A DNA stretch of 8,693 nt from Vulcanimicrobiota bacterium (lineage in GTDB: Bacteria > Vulcanimicrobiota > Vulcanimicrobiia > Eremiobacterales > Eremiobacteraceae). A model generated the notes under the pieces. It was not told where the DNA came from, searched no databases, and was given only the letters and a program-made list of their open reading frames with translations. Every line of letters starts with the position of its first letter. Positions within the stretch are counted from its first letter, which is position 1. The stretch lies in contig JAFANK010000129.1 in the NCBI GenBank assembly GCA_019232725.1, forward strand, positions 1 through 8,693, written 5' to 3'. This document shows positions 1-6,521 of the stretch, piece by piece. The position numbers and the translations under genes are program-made.

Positions 1-1046
1 CGGGCTACGGCGGCGGCGCCGAGCTCGTTTGGGTTCCAGCGTCCCAGACCCAATAAGACGATCCCCGAACGGACCCGCGGATCGGTATCGCTCTTCACTT
101 CTATACCTCGCTCTTTCGCGCCGCGGATCAGACGATCGGTGAGCTCGAGCACGTGACGCTCGATCGCGACGAATGTGGCATCCGTGTGCAAGCGCAAACT
201 TCGCGCGAATCCTATCAGCGCTGGGTAGTTGACGGTCGCACCGTCAAAGCGACGCGCCCCGCGTGCAAGCTCCTGGCCGTAGTCGAAGAAATCCATCGGG
301 TCGCGCACAGAGCGCCATGACAATGCTGCCGGCCGCATCTCGTCCAGCAGCTCGTTTCTGACGTAGACGACCGACAGTCCCTGTGGCGACAGCAGCCACT
401 TCGCAACGCCGAAGTAACAAAAATCGATGTGCCAGGCACCAACGTCGAGCGGCAGTGGCCCGAAACCTTGCATGGCGTCCACGGCGAAGAGGATGCCGTG
501 TTCTCTCGCCCACGCGCCGATCGCGGGCAAATCGTGACGGTAGCCATCGACCGAGGTGACATACGAAACGGCGACAAGGCGCGTCCGCTTTGTTCGCATC
601 CGCTCGAGGTGTTCGACCGTGAGACGGCCACGTGCTGTGCGCACGAGCGCAATACGGACGCCGCGGTCGCGTAGAAACAGCCACGGATACGCATTGGCCC
701 CGAATTCATTGTCGCTGAAGATGATCTCATCACCCGCGCGCCAGCGCACTCCATTTGCCGCGAGCAGCGCACCATCCGACGTCGAGCGCATGAAAGCGAC
801 GTCGTCAGGTTCCGCACCGATGGCAGCGGCCGTCTGTGCACGGATCTCTTCGAGGTGGGACTCGGCATCGAGGATGCCGGCGCATCCCTCTTCCATCTGC
901 GCGTCGAGCACAGCAGTCACTGCATCACGCACCGGCCTTGGCAAGGGACCGACCGCCGCATGGTTGCAGTACGCCCACGCGTGCGTGATAGGAAAAAGCG
1001 CGCGGTCCAAAGGCGTTTGACCGTGCCTGTTCGTGAGGTGCAGCAT
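1..1046 (-). CDS. Class V aminotransferase-fold PLP enzyme (partial, 3' end beyond window)
   Basis: This is a PLP-dependent enzyme of the class V aminotransferase superfamily, the fold shared by cysteine desulfurases and isopenicillin N epimerase-like proteins. The first 348 codons are visible and the C-terminus lies beyond the left edge. Seen in the translation: an N-terminal YCNHAAVGPLP segment (residues 26-36) typical of the family start, a phosphate-binding STSDG segment near 88-92, the cofactor aspartate and glutamine in AVDAMQ (D190, Q193), and the Schiff-base lysine K216 in AKWLLSPQG. The start is the first possible ATG, because an in-frame TAG lies three codons upstream; no strong Shine-Dalgarno precedes it. 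The residue before K216 is alanine, whereas many relatives have histidine there. The region that would carry a desulfurase cysteine is outside the window, so desulfurase, lyase, epimerase and transaminase cannot be separated. It lies 98 nt after the CAP-domain gene on the same strand and may be cotranscribed with it. Confidence 0.88.
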   Translation of the reverse strand, partial: MLHLTNRHGQTPLDRALFPITHAWAYCNHAAVGPLPRPVRDAVTAVLDAQMEEGCAGILDAESHLEEIRAQTAAAIGAEPDDVAFMRSTSDGALLAANGVRWRAGDEIIFSDNEFGANAYPWLFLRDRGVRIALVRTARGRLTVEHLERMRTKRTRLVAVSYVTSVDGYRHDLPAIGAWAREHGILFAVDAMQGFGPLPLDVGAWHIDFCYFGVAKWLLSPQGLSVVYVRNELLDEMRPAALSWRSVRDPMDFFDYGQELARGARRFDGATVNYPALIGFARSLRLHTDATFVAIERHVLELTDRLIRGAKERGIEVKSDTDPRVRSGIVLLGLGRWNPNELGAAAVA

Positions 1047-1144
1047 TGGATGCTAACGTCCGCTATGCGACCGCGTCATGCCTGCCGTGCGGCGACCCGC
1101 GCACCCTCGCCTGCAACGGATGCGCTGCGCGCAGCGGCGCTTGA

Positions 1145-1666
1145 CTATTGACCGGGGCTGACGAAGTCTTCGGCGATGTAGAGCCCGTTGGGCCCAACCG
1201 CCACACCGATCCCGATGGCCTTATAATCTGGCGATAGGATGTTCTCGCGGTGGCCGTCTGACGGCGGGCGCTCGGCCATCATCATCGCGTCGAGTTTGGA
1301 TACTGCTTGCCAGGCCGCATCGGACTCGCTCATGCTGTCGCCGTAGAACGCGACATTCTCGCCGTACAACGCTGCGTGACCGCCGAAGGCCGCGTAGCGG
1401 TTCATGGGACTGCGACCGGTCGAATCTTCGTGTCGCATCACGCCGCTCGATTCCATATCTTGCGCCTGGTATTGCGCTGCGCGCTGTGCGATAGGATCTG
1501 CGACGAGCGGCAACAAGCCATAGGCGCGCCGATGCGCGTTGATCTGATTGATGAGCCGGGCACGGATGGCCGGTACCGGATCTTCTGCACGCGCGGGAGG
1601 CATCGGCGCCAAGAACGGCAGCACGACGGCCGCGATGATCCAGATGACGTTGAAACTCAGATTCAC
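1145..1666 (-). CDS. Secreted CAP/SCP-domain protein (YkwD-like)
   Basis: This is a 173-residue exported protein with a single CAP (SCP/PR-1) domain, the bacterial YkwD-like type, whose molecular function is generally unknown. Residues 1-27 form a hydrophobic leader ending in PPARA before ED, a plausible signal peptidase I site, so the protein probably acts outside the cytoplasmic membrane. The leader is unusual in lacking an Arg or Lys near its start. The domain (about 32-168) has the expected landmarks: MRHEDSTGRSP with H79, YGENVA with E103, and SDGHRENILSPDYKAIGIGVA with H139. The GTG at 1666 is preferred as start because TAAGGA lies 11 nt upstream and places the signal peptide at the N-terminus. 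An ATG at 1801 in the same frame would add 45 residues of non-signal-like sequence before the hydrophobic segment. The gene follows the substrate-binding lipoprotein gene on the same strand after a 189-nt gap, so it may have its own promoter. Confidence 0.87.
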   Translation of the reverse strand: MNLSFNVIWIIAAVVLPFLAPMPPARAEDPVPAIRARLINQINAHRRAYGLLPLVADPIAQRAAQYQAQDMESSGVMRHEDSTGRSPMNRYAAFGGHAALYGENVAFYGDSMSESDAAWQAVSKLDAMMMAERPPSDGHRENILSPDYKAIGIGVAVGPNGLYIAEDFVSPGQ

Positions 1667-1677
1667 GAGATACGGCG

Positions 1678-1683
1678 TCCTTA
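1678..1683 (-). promoter_or_regulatory. Shine-Dalgarno site deciding the CAP-protein start
   Basis: On the minus strand this reads TAAGGA, an exact match to the core anti-Shine-Dalgarno complement, 11 nt before the GTG at 1666. The spacing is slightly long. It supports a GTG start directly before the hydrophobic leader over the upstream ATG at 1801. Confidence 0.6.
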
Positions 1684-1855
1684 GGTATTGGTGGCCATGC
1701 GTAGGCCCTGGTACAACTATCGTGCGAGGTTCGTGGTCTGCTGAGCGTAACCGTGGTGACCTCGCGCACACCAGCGCCACGGGGCCGCGAGAGATGCCCA
1801 TTCTGCTCGCCGCGGTGGGTTTGGCGATCGCATATGACTTCTCACCCGCGTGGCG

Positions 1856-3511
1856 TCAGGGCTTGGACCACTGCCAGGCATTCCACTGTGGAATGATACC
1901 CCGCGAAGCGGTGTAATACGCGAGTTGGTCGCTCACGACGCCGACGCGCTCCCGGAAATACATCGGCAGCGTCGGGAGTGAGGTCATACGGCGTTGCTGG
2001 ATCGCCGCGTACAGCGTTTTGCGTTGCGCTACGTCGGTCATCGCAAGCGCCTGGCGTTCCAACCGGTCGATCGTCGGGTCGCAGTAGCGCGTATCGTTGT
2101 CGCCGCGAGGTGAGAACTGGTCGCAACCGTCTTGATCGAGGGCCGATGGATCGTAGTTGACGCTGAAAGTGTAGAACGCAAGGTTGTAGTTACCGGTTCG
2201 GATGGGACCGTCATTGTCGAAGATGATACCGTAGGGATAGGCTTTGATGGTGAGGGAAAAACCTATTTGGCGCAGATATGCTTGCACCATCGCATCGAGC
2301 CGAGCCCCGGGTTGGTCGCCGGCGATGCTCGCCAGTACCGCGGTTAGCTGCCGCCCATCTTTGATCAGAATTCCATCCGGTCCCGGGCGCCAGCCGTCCT
2401 CTGCAAGTTCTGTTCGCGCTCGCTCTTGATCGAATGGATAGCGGGGAACGTTTGGGGTGTATGCCCACGACCACGACGGGATCATCTCATCTGCAACCAC
2501 CCCGGCGTCGTGCATCACGTCGTGCAAGATAGCGCCACGATCGATGGCGTATGCCAGGGCATGGCGCACATGGACATCGTCGAAGGGGAAGCGCTGGGTG
2601 TTCATGACGGCGACCCCTAAACGCAAGCTTTGCGAACGCAGCACGCGCATACCGGTGAGGGTCGAATATTCCGGCAATCTTCCCGGCCCGGCATCGAAGT
2701 TCGCATCGACTTCGTGCGTTTGAAAGCTCACCAGTTCCGTCGCCGTCGACGGTTGTGCCTGGAAAATAATTTCTTTGAGCTTTGGTGTGCCGCGCCAGTA
2801 GTGCGGATTTGCGACGAACACCATGCGCCCGCTGCGCTCCCACGATTGCAAGACAAACGGCCCCGTCCCGATCGGGTGTGATGAGAACGGCGACGTGTTC
2901 AGCTCGCGCTGATTTGCGATGATGTGCGCCGGCATCACCGCCACTGGATTTTCTTGAATGCCTGCAAAAAAGCGCGTTGGCAACGGCGCGTAACGATGCT
3001 TCAGATGCACGACGGCGGTATAGGGATCAGGGGCGTCGATACGTTCCACGACCTCGTACGCCTCGCGGCTGATCGTGTTGTTGAGCGGGTTCATCTCCTG
3101 GCGCCATGACGCGACGATGTCGGCAGCGCCAAACGGCGCGCCGTCGGACCACTGCACCCCATGGCGTAAGTGGTAGGTGACCGTCAACCCGTCGTTGCTG
3201 ATGTCACCATTTGCGGTGCTTGGCACGCGCTCGCACAGAACGGGCATGAGGTTGCCTTGGTCGTCGAGTTGCACGAGGTACTCGAGGGTAAACGCGGAGA
3301 GCTGATAGGCGATGTCGGCCCCACTGAGCATCGGATTGAGCGTTGAGGGATCGGAGATGTCGGAAATGCGCAGGATACCGGGCAGACTCGACGGCTGAGC
3401 GCCATTGCCGACCGAGGTCGAGACTTTCGTGCAGCCGGAACCGGCGAGCAAGACAATCGCGCACAACGCAACGCTCACCCATTTTGCGCGACGACCGCCG
3501 GAATTGCTCAT
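1856..3511 (-). CDS. ABC transporter family 5 substrate-binding lipoprotein
   Basis: This 551-residue extracytoplasmic solute-binding protein belongs to family 5 (SBP_bac_5, the peptide/oligopeptide/nickel DppA-OppA class) and would capture a peptide or similar ligand for an ABC importer. Residues 1-26 are a signal sequence with basic residues (RRAK, 7-10) and a hydrophobic core ending in LAGSGC, with lipid-anchored Cys27. The lipobox is slightly off consensus, with Gly at -3. Family landmarks follow: DPSTLNPMLSG (54-64), the TYHLRHGVQWSDG signature near 112-124 with AADIVASW after it, IGTGPFVLQSWE near 214-225, and a C-terminal block RYCDPTIDRLERQA, then LPTLPMYFRE. Length is normal for the family. 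The ATG is placed by the signal peptide; its Shine-Dalgarno is weak. No permease or ATPase gene is adjacent on either side, so it is an orphan within the window. The ligand cannot be read from sequence. It is transcribed divergently from the acyl-CoA dehydrogenase operon. Confidence 0.93.
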   Translation of the reverse strand: MSNSGGRRAKWVSVALCAIVLLAGSGCTKVSTSVGNGAQPSSLPGILRISDISDPSTLNPMLSGADIAYQLSAFTLEYLVQLDDQGNLMPVLCERVPSTANGDISNDGLTVTYHLRHGVQWSDGAPFGAADIVASWRQEMNPLNNTISREAYEVVERIDAPDPYTAVVHLKHRYAPLPTRFFAGIQENPVAVMPAHIIANQRELNTSPFSSHPIGTGPFVLQSWERSGRMVFVANPHYWRGTPKLKEIIFQAQPSTATELVSFQTHEVDANFDAGPGRLPEYSTLTGMRVLRSQSLRLGVAVMNTQRFPFDDVHVRHALAYAIDRGAILHDVMHDAGVVADEMIPSWSWAYTPNVPRYPFDQERARTELAEDGWRPGPDGILIKDGRQLTAVLASIAGDQPGARLDAMVQAYLRQIGFSLTIKAYPYGIIFDNDGPIRTGNYNLAFYTFSVNYDPSALDQDGCDQFSPRGDNDTRYCDPTIDRLERQALAMTDVAQRKTLYAAIQQRRMTSLPTLPMYFRERVGVVSDQLAYYTASRGIIPQWNAWQWSKP

Positions 3512-3538
3512 GTGCGCGACTTCTGCGCGGGAGCTACG

Positions 3539-3564
3539 GGCCCCCGCGGCAAAGCCAAGGGGCC
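3539..3564. repeat. Nested inverted repeat between divergent genes
   Basis: In the 76-nt gap between the two divergent start codons, GGCCCC (3539-3544) is repeated in inverse as GGGGCC (3559-3564). The loop between them contains a further GGC-AAA-GCC mini-hairpin. The structure lies just upstream of the acyl-CoA dehydrogenase Shine-Dalgarno. It could be an operator, a leader hairpin, or chance in GC-rich DNA. No convincing -35/-10 pair was recognised in the gap. Confidence 0.3.
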
Positions 3565-3572
3565 GCCGCCGT

Positions 3573-3579
3573 TGGAGGT
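3573..3579 (+). promoter_or_regulatory. Shine-Dalgarno site for a TTG start
   Basis: TGGAGGT lies 8 nt upstream of TTG at 3588 (9 nt counted from the GGAGG core). It is the strongest ribosome-binding match near this gene. It fixes translation at a TTG rather than at the in-frame ATG at 3405, which lies inside the divergent lipoprotein gene. Confidence 0.8.
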
Positions 3580-3587
3580 TGTCTCAT

Positions 3588-4790
3588 TTGATCGACTTCG
3601 AGCTCAGCGATGAGCAGCGCGATCTCGTCGCGCACGTCCGCAGATATCTCGCCAAGGAGATCCTGCCGGACGTGCAGCGCTGCGATAGCGCGAGCACGCC
3701 GCTGCCCGAAGCGTTCGCGAAGTTGGCCGAGCTCGGCGTCGTCGGCCTGCCGTTCCCGCAAGCATATGGCGGCGCCGGCCTCGATTATGTCACGCTTGGC
3801 CTTATCTGCGAAGAGCTGGAATACTGTGACACATCGTTACGCACGATGATGTCGGTGCACATCGGCCTCGCTGGCTGCGGCATTTACCAGTGGGGCACGC
3901 AAGAGCAAAAGCAGCGTTTCTTGCGCCCGCTGGCAGCGGGGGAGAAACTTGGTGCGTTCGGGCTCACGGAACCCGATGCCGGCTCAGACGCCGGCGCGAT
4001 CCGCTCGACGGCGCGCCGCGACGGTGACGCGTACGTCCTCAACGGGTCGAAACTGTGGATCTCGTGCGCCACGCAAGCCGACACATTTTTGATGTTTGCA
4101 AAAACCGACCCGGCCGCGGGCAAGCGCGGCATCAGCGCCTTCGTCATCGAGCGCCAGGATGCAGGATCCGCCTTGCACACGTTTGCGATCAAGGATAAAT
4201 ATGGCGTGCGCGCCGGCGACACGGGTGGACTCTCGTTTTCGGACCTGCGCGTGCCCGTCGCCAACAGGCTGGGCGAGGAAGGCGAGGGTTTCCACATCGC
4301 CATGACCGCGCTTGAGAATGGGCGTTACACCGTGGCCGCTGGCGCAACGGGGCTCACGCGCGCATGTGTGGACGCGTCGGTGAAGTATGCACAAGAGCGT
4401 ACCACATTTGGCGTGCCGATCGGCCGCCACCAGCTCATCCAGGAGATGATCGCGCAGATGACGGCCGGCTATGAGGCCTCGCGGCTTTTGTATCTGCGCG
4501 CCGGCTGGATGAAGAACAACGGCCTGCGCAATACGCGCGAGACGGCGCTTGCCAAGTGGTTCGCTTGCGACACCTCCAACAAAGCGGCAGACGACGCCCT
4601 GGAGATCCACGGGGCCTACGGCTTTTCGGACGAATATCCGGTCGCCCGCTTTCTGCGGAATTCGCGAGGCGCCGTCATCTATGAAGGCTCGCGCGAGATC
4701 CAAAAACTCATGCACGGTGAGTACGCGCTCGGCTACCGCACGGACAAACCGGTGCGTTGCGAACTTCCCGCCTGGAAAGGACAACGGTAA
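3588..4790 (+). CDS. Acyl-CoA dehydrogenase
   Basis: This FAD-dependent acyl-CoA dehydrogenase of 400 residues introduces the alpha,beta double bond into an acyl-CoA, normally passing electrons to electron-transfer flavoprotein. It starts at TTG, placed by the Shine-Dalgarno at 3573-3579, and begins IDFELSDEQRDLV, the usual family opening. Seen in order: the N-terminal helical domain with GVVGLPFPQAYGGAGLD (50-66), the flavin/substrate signature FGLTEPDAGSDAG (124-136), the WIS flavin segment (157-159), YGVRAGDTGGLSFSDLRVP in the middle domain (205-223), TFGVPIGRHQLIQEM (273-287), EIHGAYGFSDEYPVARFLR (339-357), and the catalytic base E366 in VIYEGSREIQ. Length matches short- and medium-chain dehydrogenases. 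Glu in the YEG context is where short/medium-chain and glutaryl-CoA-type enzymes have it; chain length cannot be assigned. It is the first gene of a three-gene operon and its TAA overlaps the next ATG. Confidence 0.95.
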   Translation: MIDFELSDEQRDLVAHVRRYLAKEILPDVQRCDSASTPLPEAFAKLAELGVVGLPFPQAYGGAGLDYVTLGLICEELEYCDTSLRTMMSVHIGLAGCGIYQWGTQEQKQRFLRPLAAGEKLGAFGLTEPDAGSDAGAIRSTARRDGDAYVLNGSKLWISCATQADTFLMFAKTDPAAGKRGISAFVIERQDAGSALHTFAIKDKYGVRAGDTGGLSFSDLRVPVANRLGEEGEGFHIAMTALENGRYTVAAGATGLTRACVDASVKYAQERTTFGVPIGRHQLIQEMIAQMTAGYEASRLLYLRAGWMKNNGLRNTRETALAKWFACDTSNKAADDALEIHGAYGFSDEYPVARFLRNSRGAVIYEGSREIQKLMHGEYALGYRTDKPVRCELPAWKGQR

Positions 4791-4792
4791 TG
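4775..4792 (+). promoter_or_regulatory. Ribosome-binding site and TAATG stop-start overlap
   Basis: GAAAGGA at 4775-4781 sits 8 nt before the ATG at 4790. That ATG shares its A with the TAA stop of the dehydrogenase gene, giving TAATG. This points to translational coupling and fixes the start of the downstream gene, ruling out the in-frame ATG at 4757. Confidence 0.8.
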
Positions 4793-5644
4793 GCAGAGAT
4801 CAAACGTGTCGGCGTCTGCGGCGCCGGTCTCATGGGTGCCGGCATCGCGCAAGTGACTGCGGCGGCTGGCTTCGATGTCGTGCTCTATGAGGTCGAGAAG
4901 GCCGCGCTCGAGGCCGGCCTTGCGCGCATTCGTGGTTCGCTCGAGAAATTCGTCGAGAAGGGAGCGCTCTCGAGCGCCGACCGCGACGCCACGCTGGGAC
5001 GGCTTGAACACTCCACCAACATCGACGACCTCAAGCGCTCAGATCTCGTGATCGAGGCCATCATCGAGAACATGCCGGCCAAGAAAGAGCTCTTCAAGAA
5101 GCTCGATGCGCTCTTGCCGTCACACGCGATCATCTGCTCCAACACCTCAAGCCTGTGCGTCATCGAAATGGCAGCTGTCACCAAGCGCCCGAAGCAGATC
5201 GCAGGGCTGCATTTCTTCAACCCGGTACCGATCATGAAGCTCGTCGAGGTGGTCAAGACGATCGTCACGAGCAAGGAGACCATCGACACGCTGTTCGCAT
5301 TTTCCACCAAGCTTGGCAAGAAGCCGGTGCTCGCCCAAGACACGCCGGGCTTCATCGTCAACCGCATCCTCGTGCCGTATCTGCTCTATGCGATCCGCAT
5401 GTACGAAGCGGGACTCGCCACCAAAGAGGACATCGACGAGGGCATGCGGCTGGGCTGCGGACATCCGATGGGTCCGCTGCAGTTGCTCGATTTCGTCGGG
5501 CTCGACACGACCTATTACATCGCCCAGATCATGTTCGACGAATTCAAGGATCCGCTCATGGCGCCCCCGCCGCTGCTCAAGCGCATGGTGCTCGCCGGCC
5601 AGTATGGTCGTAAGAGCGGCAAAGGATTCTACGACTACACCTGA
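4790..5644 (+). CDS. hbd: 3-hydroxybutyryl-CoA dehydrogenase
   Basis: This single-function 3-hydroxyacyl-CoA dehydrogenase of 284 residues interconverts 3-hydroxyacyl-CoA and 3-oxoacyl-CoA with NAD(P). Length fits the Hbd/PaaH/FadB2 type (about 282), not the large FadB fusion. The N-terminal Rossmann motif is GAGLMG (G11, G13, G16), and an acidic residue E34 at the end of the second strand favours NAD over NADP. Catalytic residues expected from the mammalian enzyme are all in place: S120 in SNTSSL, H141 and E153 in HFFNPVPIMKLVEVV, and N191 in DTPGFIVNRIL. The C-terminal helical domain carries GMRLGCGHPMGPLQLLDFVGLD and ends at GRKSGKGFYDY. The ATG at 4790 overlaps the preceding stop and has a strong ribosome-binding site. 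Neighbours supply the acyl-CoA dehydrogenase and hydratase steps. Substrate is probably short chain, inferred from protein type and context only. Confidence 0.95.
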   Translation: MAEIKRVGVCGAGLMGAGIAQVTAAAGFDVVLYEVEKAALEAGLARIRGSLEKFVEKGALSSADRDATLGRLEHSTNIDDLKRSDLVIEAIIENMPAKKELFKKLDALLPSHAIICSNTSSLCVIEMAAVTKRPKQIAGLHFFNPVPIMKLVEVVKTIVTSKETIDTLFAFSTKLGKKPVLAQDTPGFIVNRILVPYLLYAIRMYEAGLATKEDIDEGMRLGCGHPMGPLQLLDFVGLDTTYYIAQIMFDEFKDPLMAPPPLLKRMVLAGQYGRKSGKGFYDYT

Positions 5645-5679
5645 TCGATTCGCTCGGCGCGACCGCGTGCCGTGCACGC

Positions 5680-5686
5680 AAAGGAG
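5680..5686 (+). promoter_or_regulatory. Shine-Dalgarno site for a GTG start
   Basis: AAAGGAG lies 5 nt before GTG at 5692. An ATG at 5687 is out of frame, so GTG is the working start of the hydratase gene. The 47-nt gap after the preceding gene also holds a small GCGTG/CACGC inverted repeat (5665-5679) that is too weak to call a terminator. Confidence 0.75.
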
Positions 5687-5691
5687 ATGCT

Positions 5692-6477
5692 GTGGCCTAC
5701 GAAACGTTGTTGCTCGAACGTGATGGAGCGGTCGCCGTCATCACGATCAATCGGCCGAAGTCGCTCAATGCGCTCAATGCGACCGTCATGAAAGAATTGC
5801 TCGCGGCGTTCGACGAGCTCGAGCGAGATGCGAGCGTACGCGCGGTGGTGATCACGGGCGCCGGTGACAAAGCATTTGTGGCTGGCGCGGATATCGGCGA
5901 GCTCGCGGCGCTGCCGACCGCGGAGGCCGCGACGGAGAAAGCACGCGCCGGGCACGGTGTCACAAGCCGCATGGAGCATAGTCGCTTGCCCGTGATCATG
6001 GCCATCAACGGGTTTGCTCTGGGGGGTGGCCTTGAGCTCGCGATGGCCGGCGACATCCGGATCGCAAGTTCGGCGGCCAAGCTCGGTCAGCCCGAGGTCA
6101 ATCTCGGTATCATCGGCGGCTTCGGCGGGACGCAGCGTCTGCCGCGGCTGGTCGGCCAGGGCATGGGATCGTATTTGCTGCTCACCGGCGAGATGATCGG
6201 CGCCGAGGAGGCCAAACAGGCCAACCTTGTCGAGCGTGTCGTGCCGCCCGATCAGCTGATGGCGGAAGCCAAGCGCGTCGCCGGCATCATCGCAAGCAAA
6301 GCGCCGCTTGCGATCGCGGAAACGAAGAAAGCCATCCACAAGGGGCTGCAGACCGACCTGCATGAGGGGCTTGAGATCGAGGCCAGCGCGTTCGGGCGCA
6401 TCGCTGTGACGAATGACGCGCGTGAAGGAACAAAAGCGTTCCTCGAAAAGCGCGCACCGAACTTCACCGGCACCTAG
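5692..6477 (+). CDS. Enoyl-CoA hydratase (crotonase family)
   Basis: This 261-residue crotonase-fold enzyme would add water across the double bond of a trans-2-enoyl-CoA to give 3-hydroxyacyl-CoA, the step between the two upstream gene products. The N-terminal strand ITINRPKSLNALN (18-30) is a family hallmark. The oxyanion-hole residues align with those of the rat hydratase: A66 in AGADIGEL and G112 in ALGGGLELAMAGDI. Both acid/base glutamates are present with the correct 20-residue spacing, E115 and E135 (GQPEVNLG). The segment GGFGGTQRLPRLVG and the C-terminal trimerisation region ending FLEKRAPNF are normal. Having both glutamates favours a true hydratase over isomerases or hydrolases of the same fold. 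Start is GTG with AAAGGAG 5 nt upstream. It is the last gene of the plus-strand operon, ending 12 nt before a hairpin shared with the convergent thiolase gene. Confidence 0.95.
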   Translation: MAYETLLLERDGAVAVITINRPKSLNALNATVMKELLAAFDELERDASVRAVVITGAGDKAFVAGADIGELAALPTAEAATEKARAGHGVTSRMEHSRLPVIMAINGFALGGGLELAMAGDIRIASSAAKLGQPEVNLGIIGGFGGTQRLPRLVGQGMGSYLLLTGEMIGAEEAKQANLVERVVPPDQLMAEAKRVAGIIASKAPLAIAETKKAIHKGLQTDLHEGLEIEASAFGRIAVTNDAREGTKAFLEKRAPNFTGT

Positions 6478-6489
6478 GCAAACTTGTAG

Positions 6490-6512
6490 AGGCGGCACTT
6501 TTGGTGCCGCCT
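6490..6512. terminator. Hairpin terminator between convergent genes
   Basis: A perfect 9-bp stem, AGGCGGCAC with GTGCCGCCT, encloses a 5-nt TTTTG loop. It lies 12 nt after the hydratase stop and 9 nt after the thiolase stop on the opposite strand, the expected position for a bidirectional terminator. The trailing T-tract is weak on both sides (ATTCCTT on the plus strand), so it may work as an imperfect intrinsic terminator or as an mRNA 3'-end stabiliser. Confidence 0.7.
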
Positions 6513-6521
6513 ATTCCTTAG

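Noticed and set aside
215..868. Minus-strand open frame of 217 codons within the aminotransferase-fold gene
   Set aside because: It is a different frame of the same strand; the true frame carries the PLP-enzyme motifs and runs open from 1046 to the edge.
1123..1136. Perfect 14-bp palindrome CGCTGCGCGCAGCG between the CAP and aminotransferase genes
   Set aside because: It has no loop or T-tract for a terminator and is a low-complexity GC palindrome; nothing ties it to regulation.
1824..1831. GCGATCGC octamer after the lipoprotein gene
   Set aside because: This matches a motif over-represented in some genomes, but one copy here carries no information.
1667..1855. 189-nt gap before the CAP-domain gene, checked for a small gene or promoter
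   Set aside because: No small frame with a ribosome-binding site and no convincing -35/-10 pair was found; only the TAAGGA site is supported.
3405..3587. Upstream in-frame extension of the acyl-CoA dehydrogenase from ATG at 3405
   Set aside because: It would overlap the divergent lipoprotein gene and adds arginine-rich sequence unlike the family; the TTG at 3588 has a strong ribosome-binding site.
3984..4784. Minus-strand open frame of 266 codons opposite the acyl-CoA dehydrogenase gene
   Set aside because: It shadows a gene with all family motifs intact, and no plausible protein features were seen in the translation.
5635..6498. Long minus-strand open frame (287 codons) opposite the enoyl-CoA hydratase gene
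   Set aside because: It mirrors a well-supported crotonase gene, has no recognisable domain, and its composition is what the antisense of GC-rich coding DNA gives.
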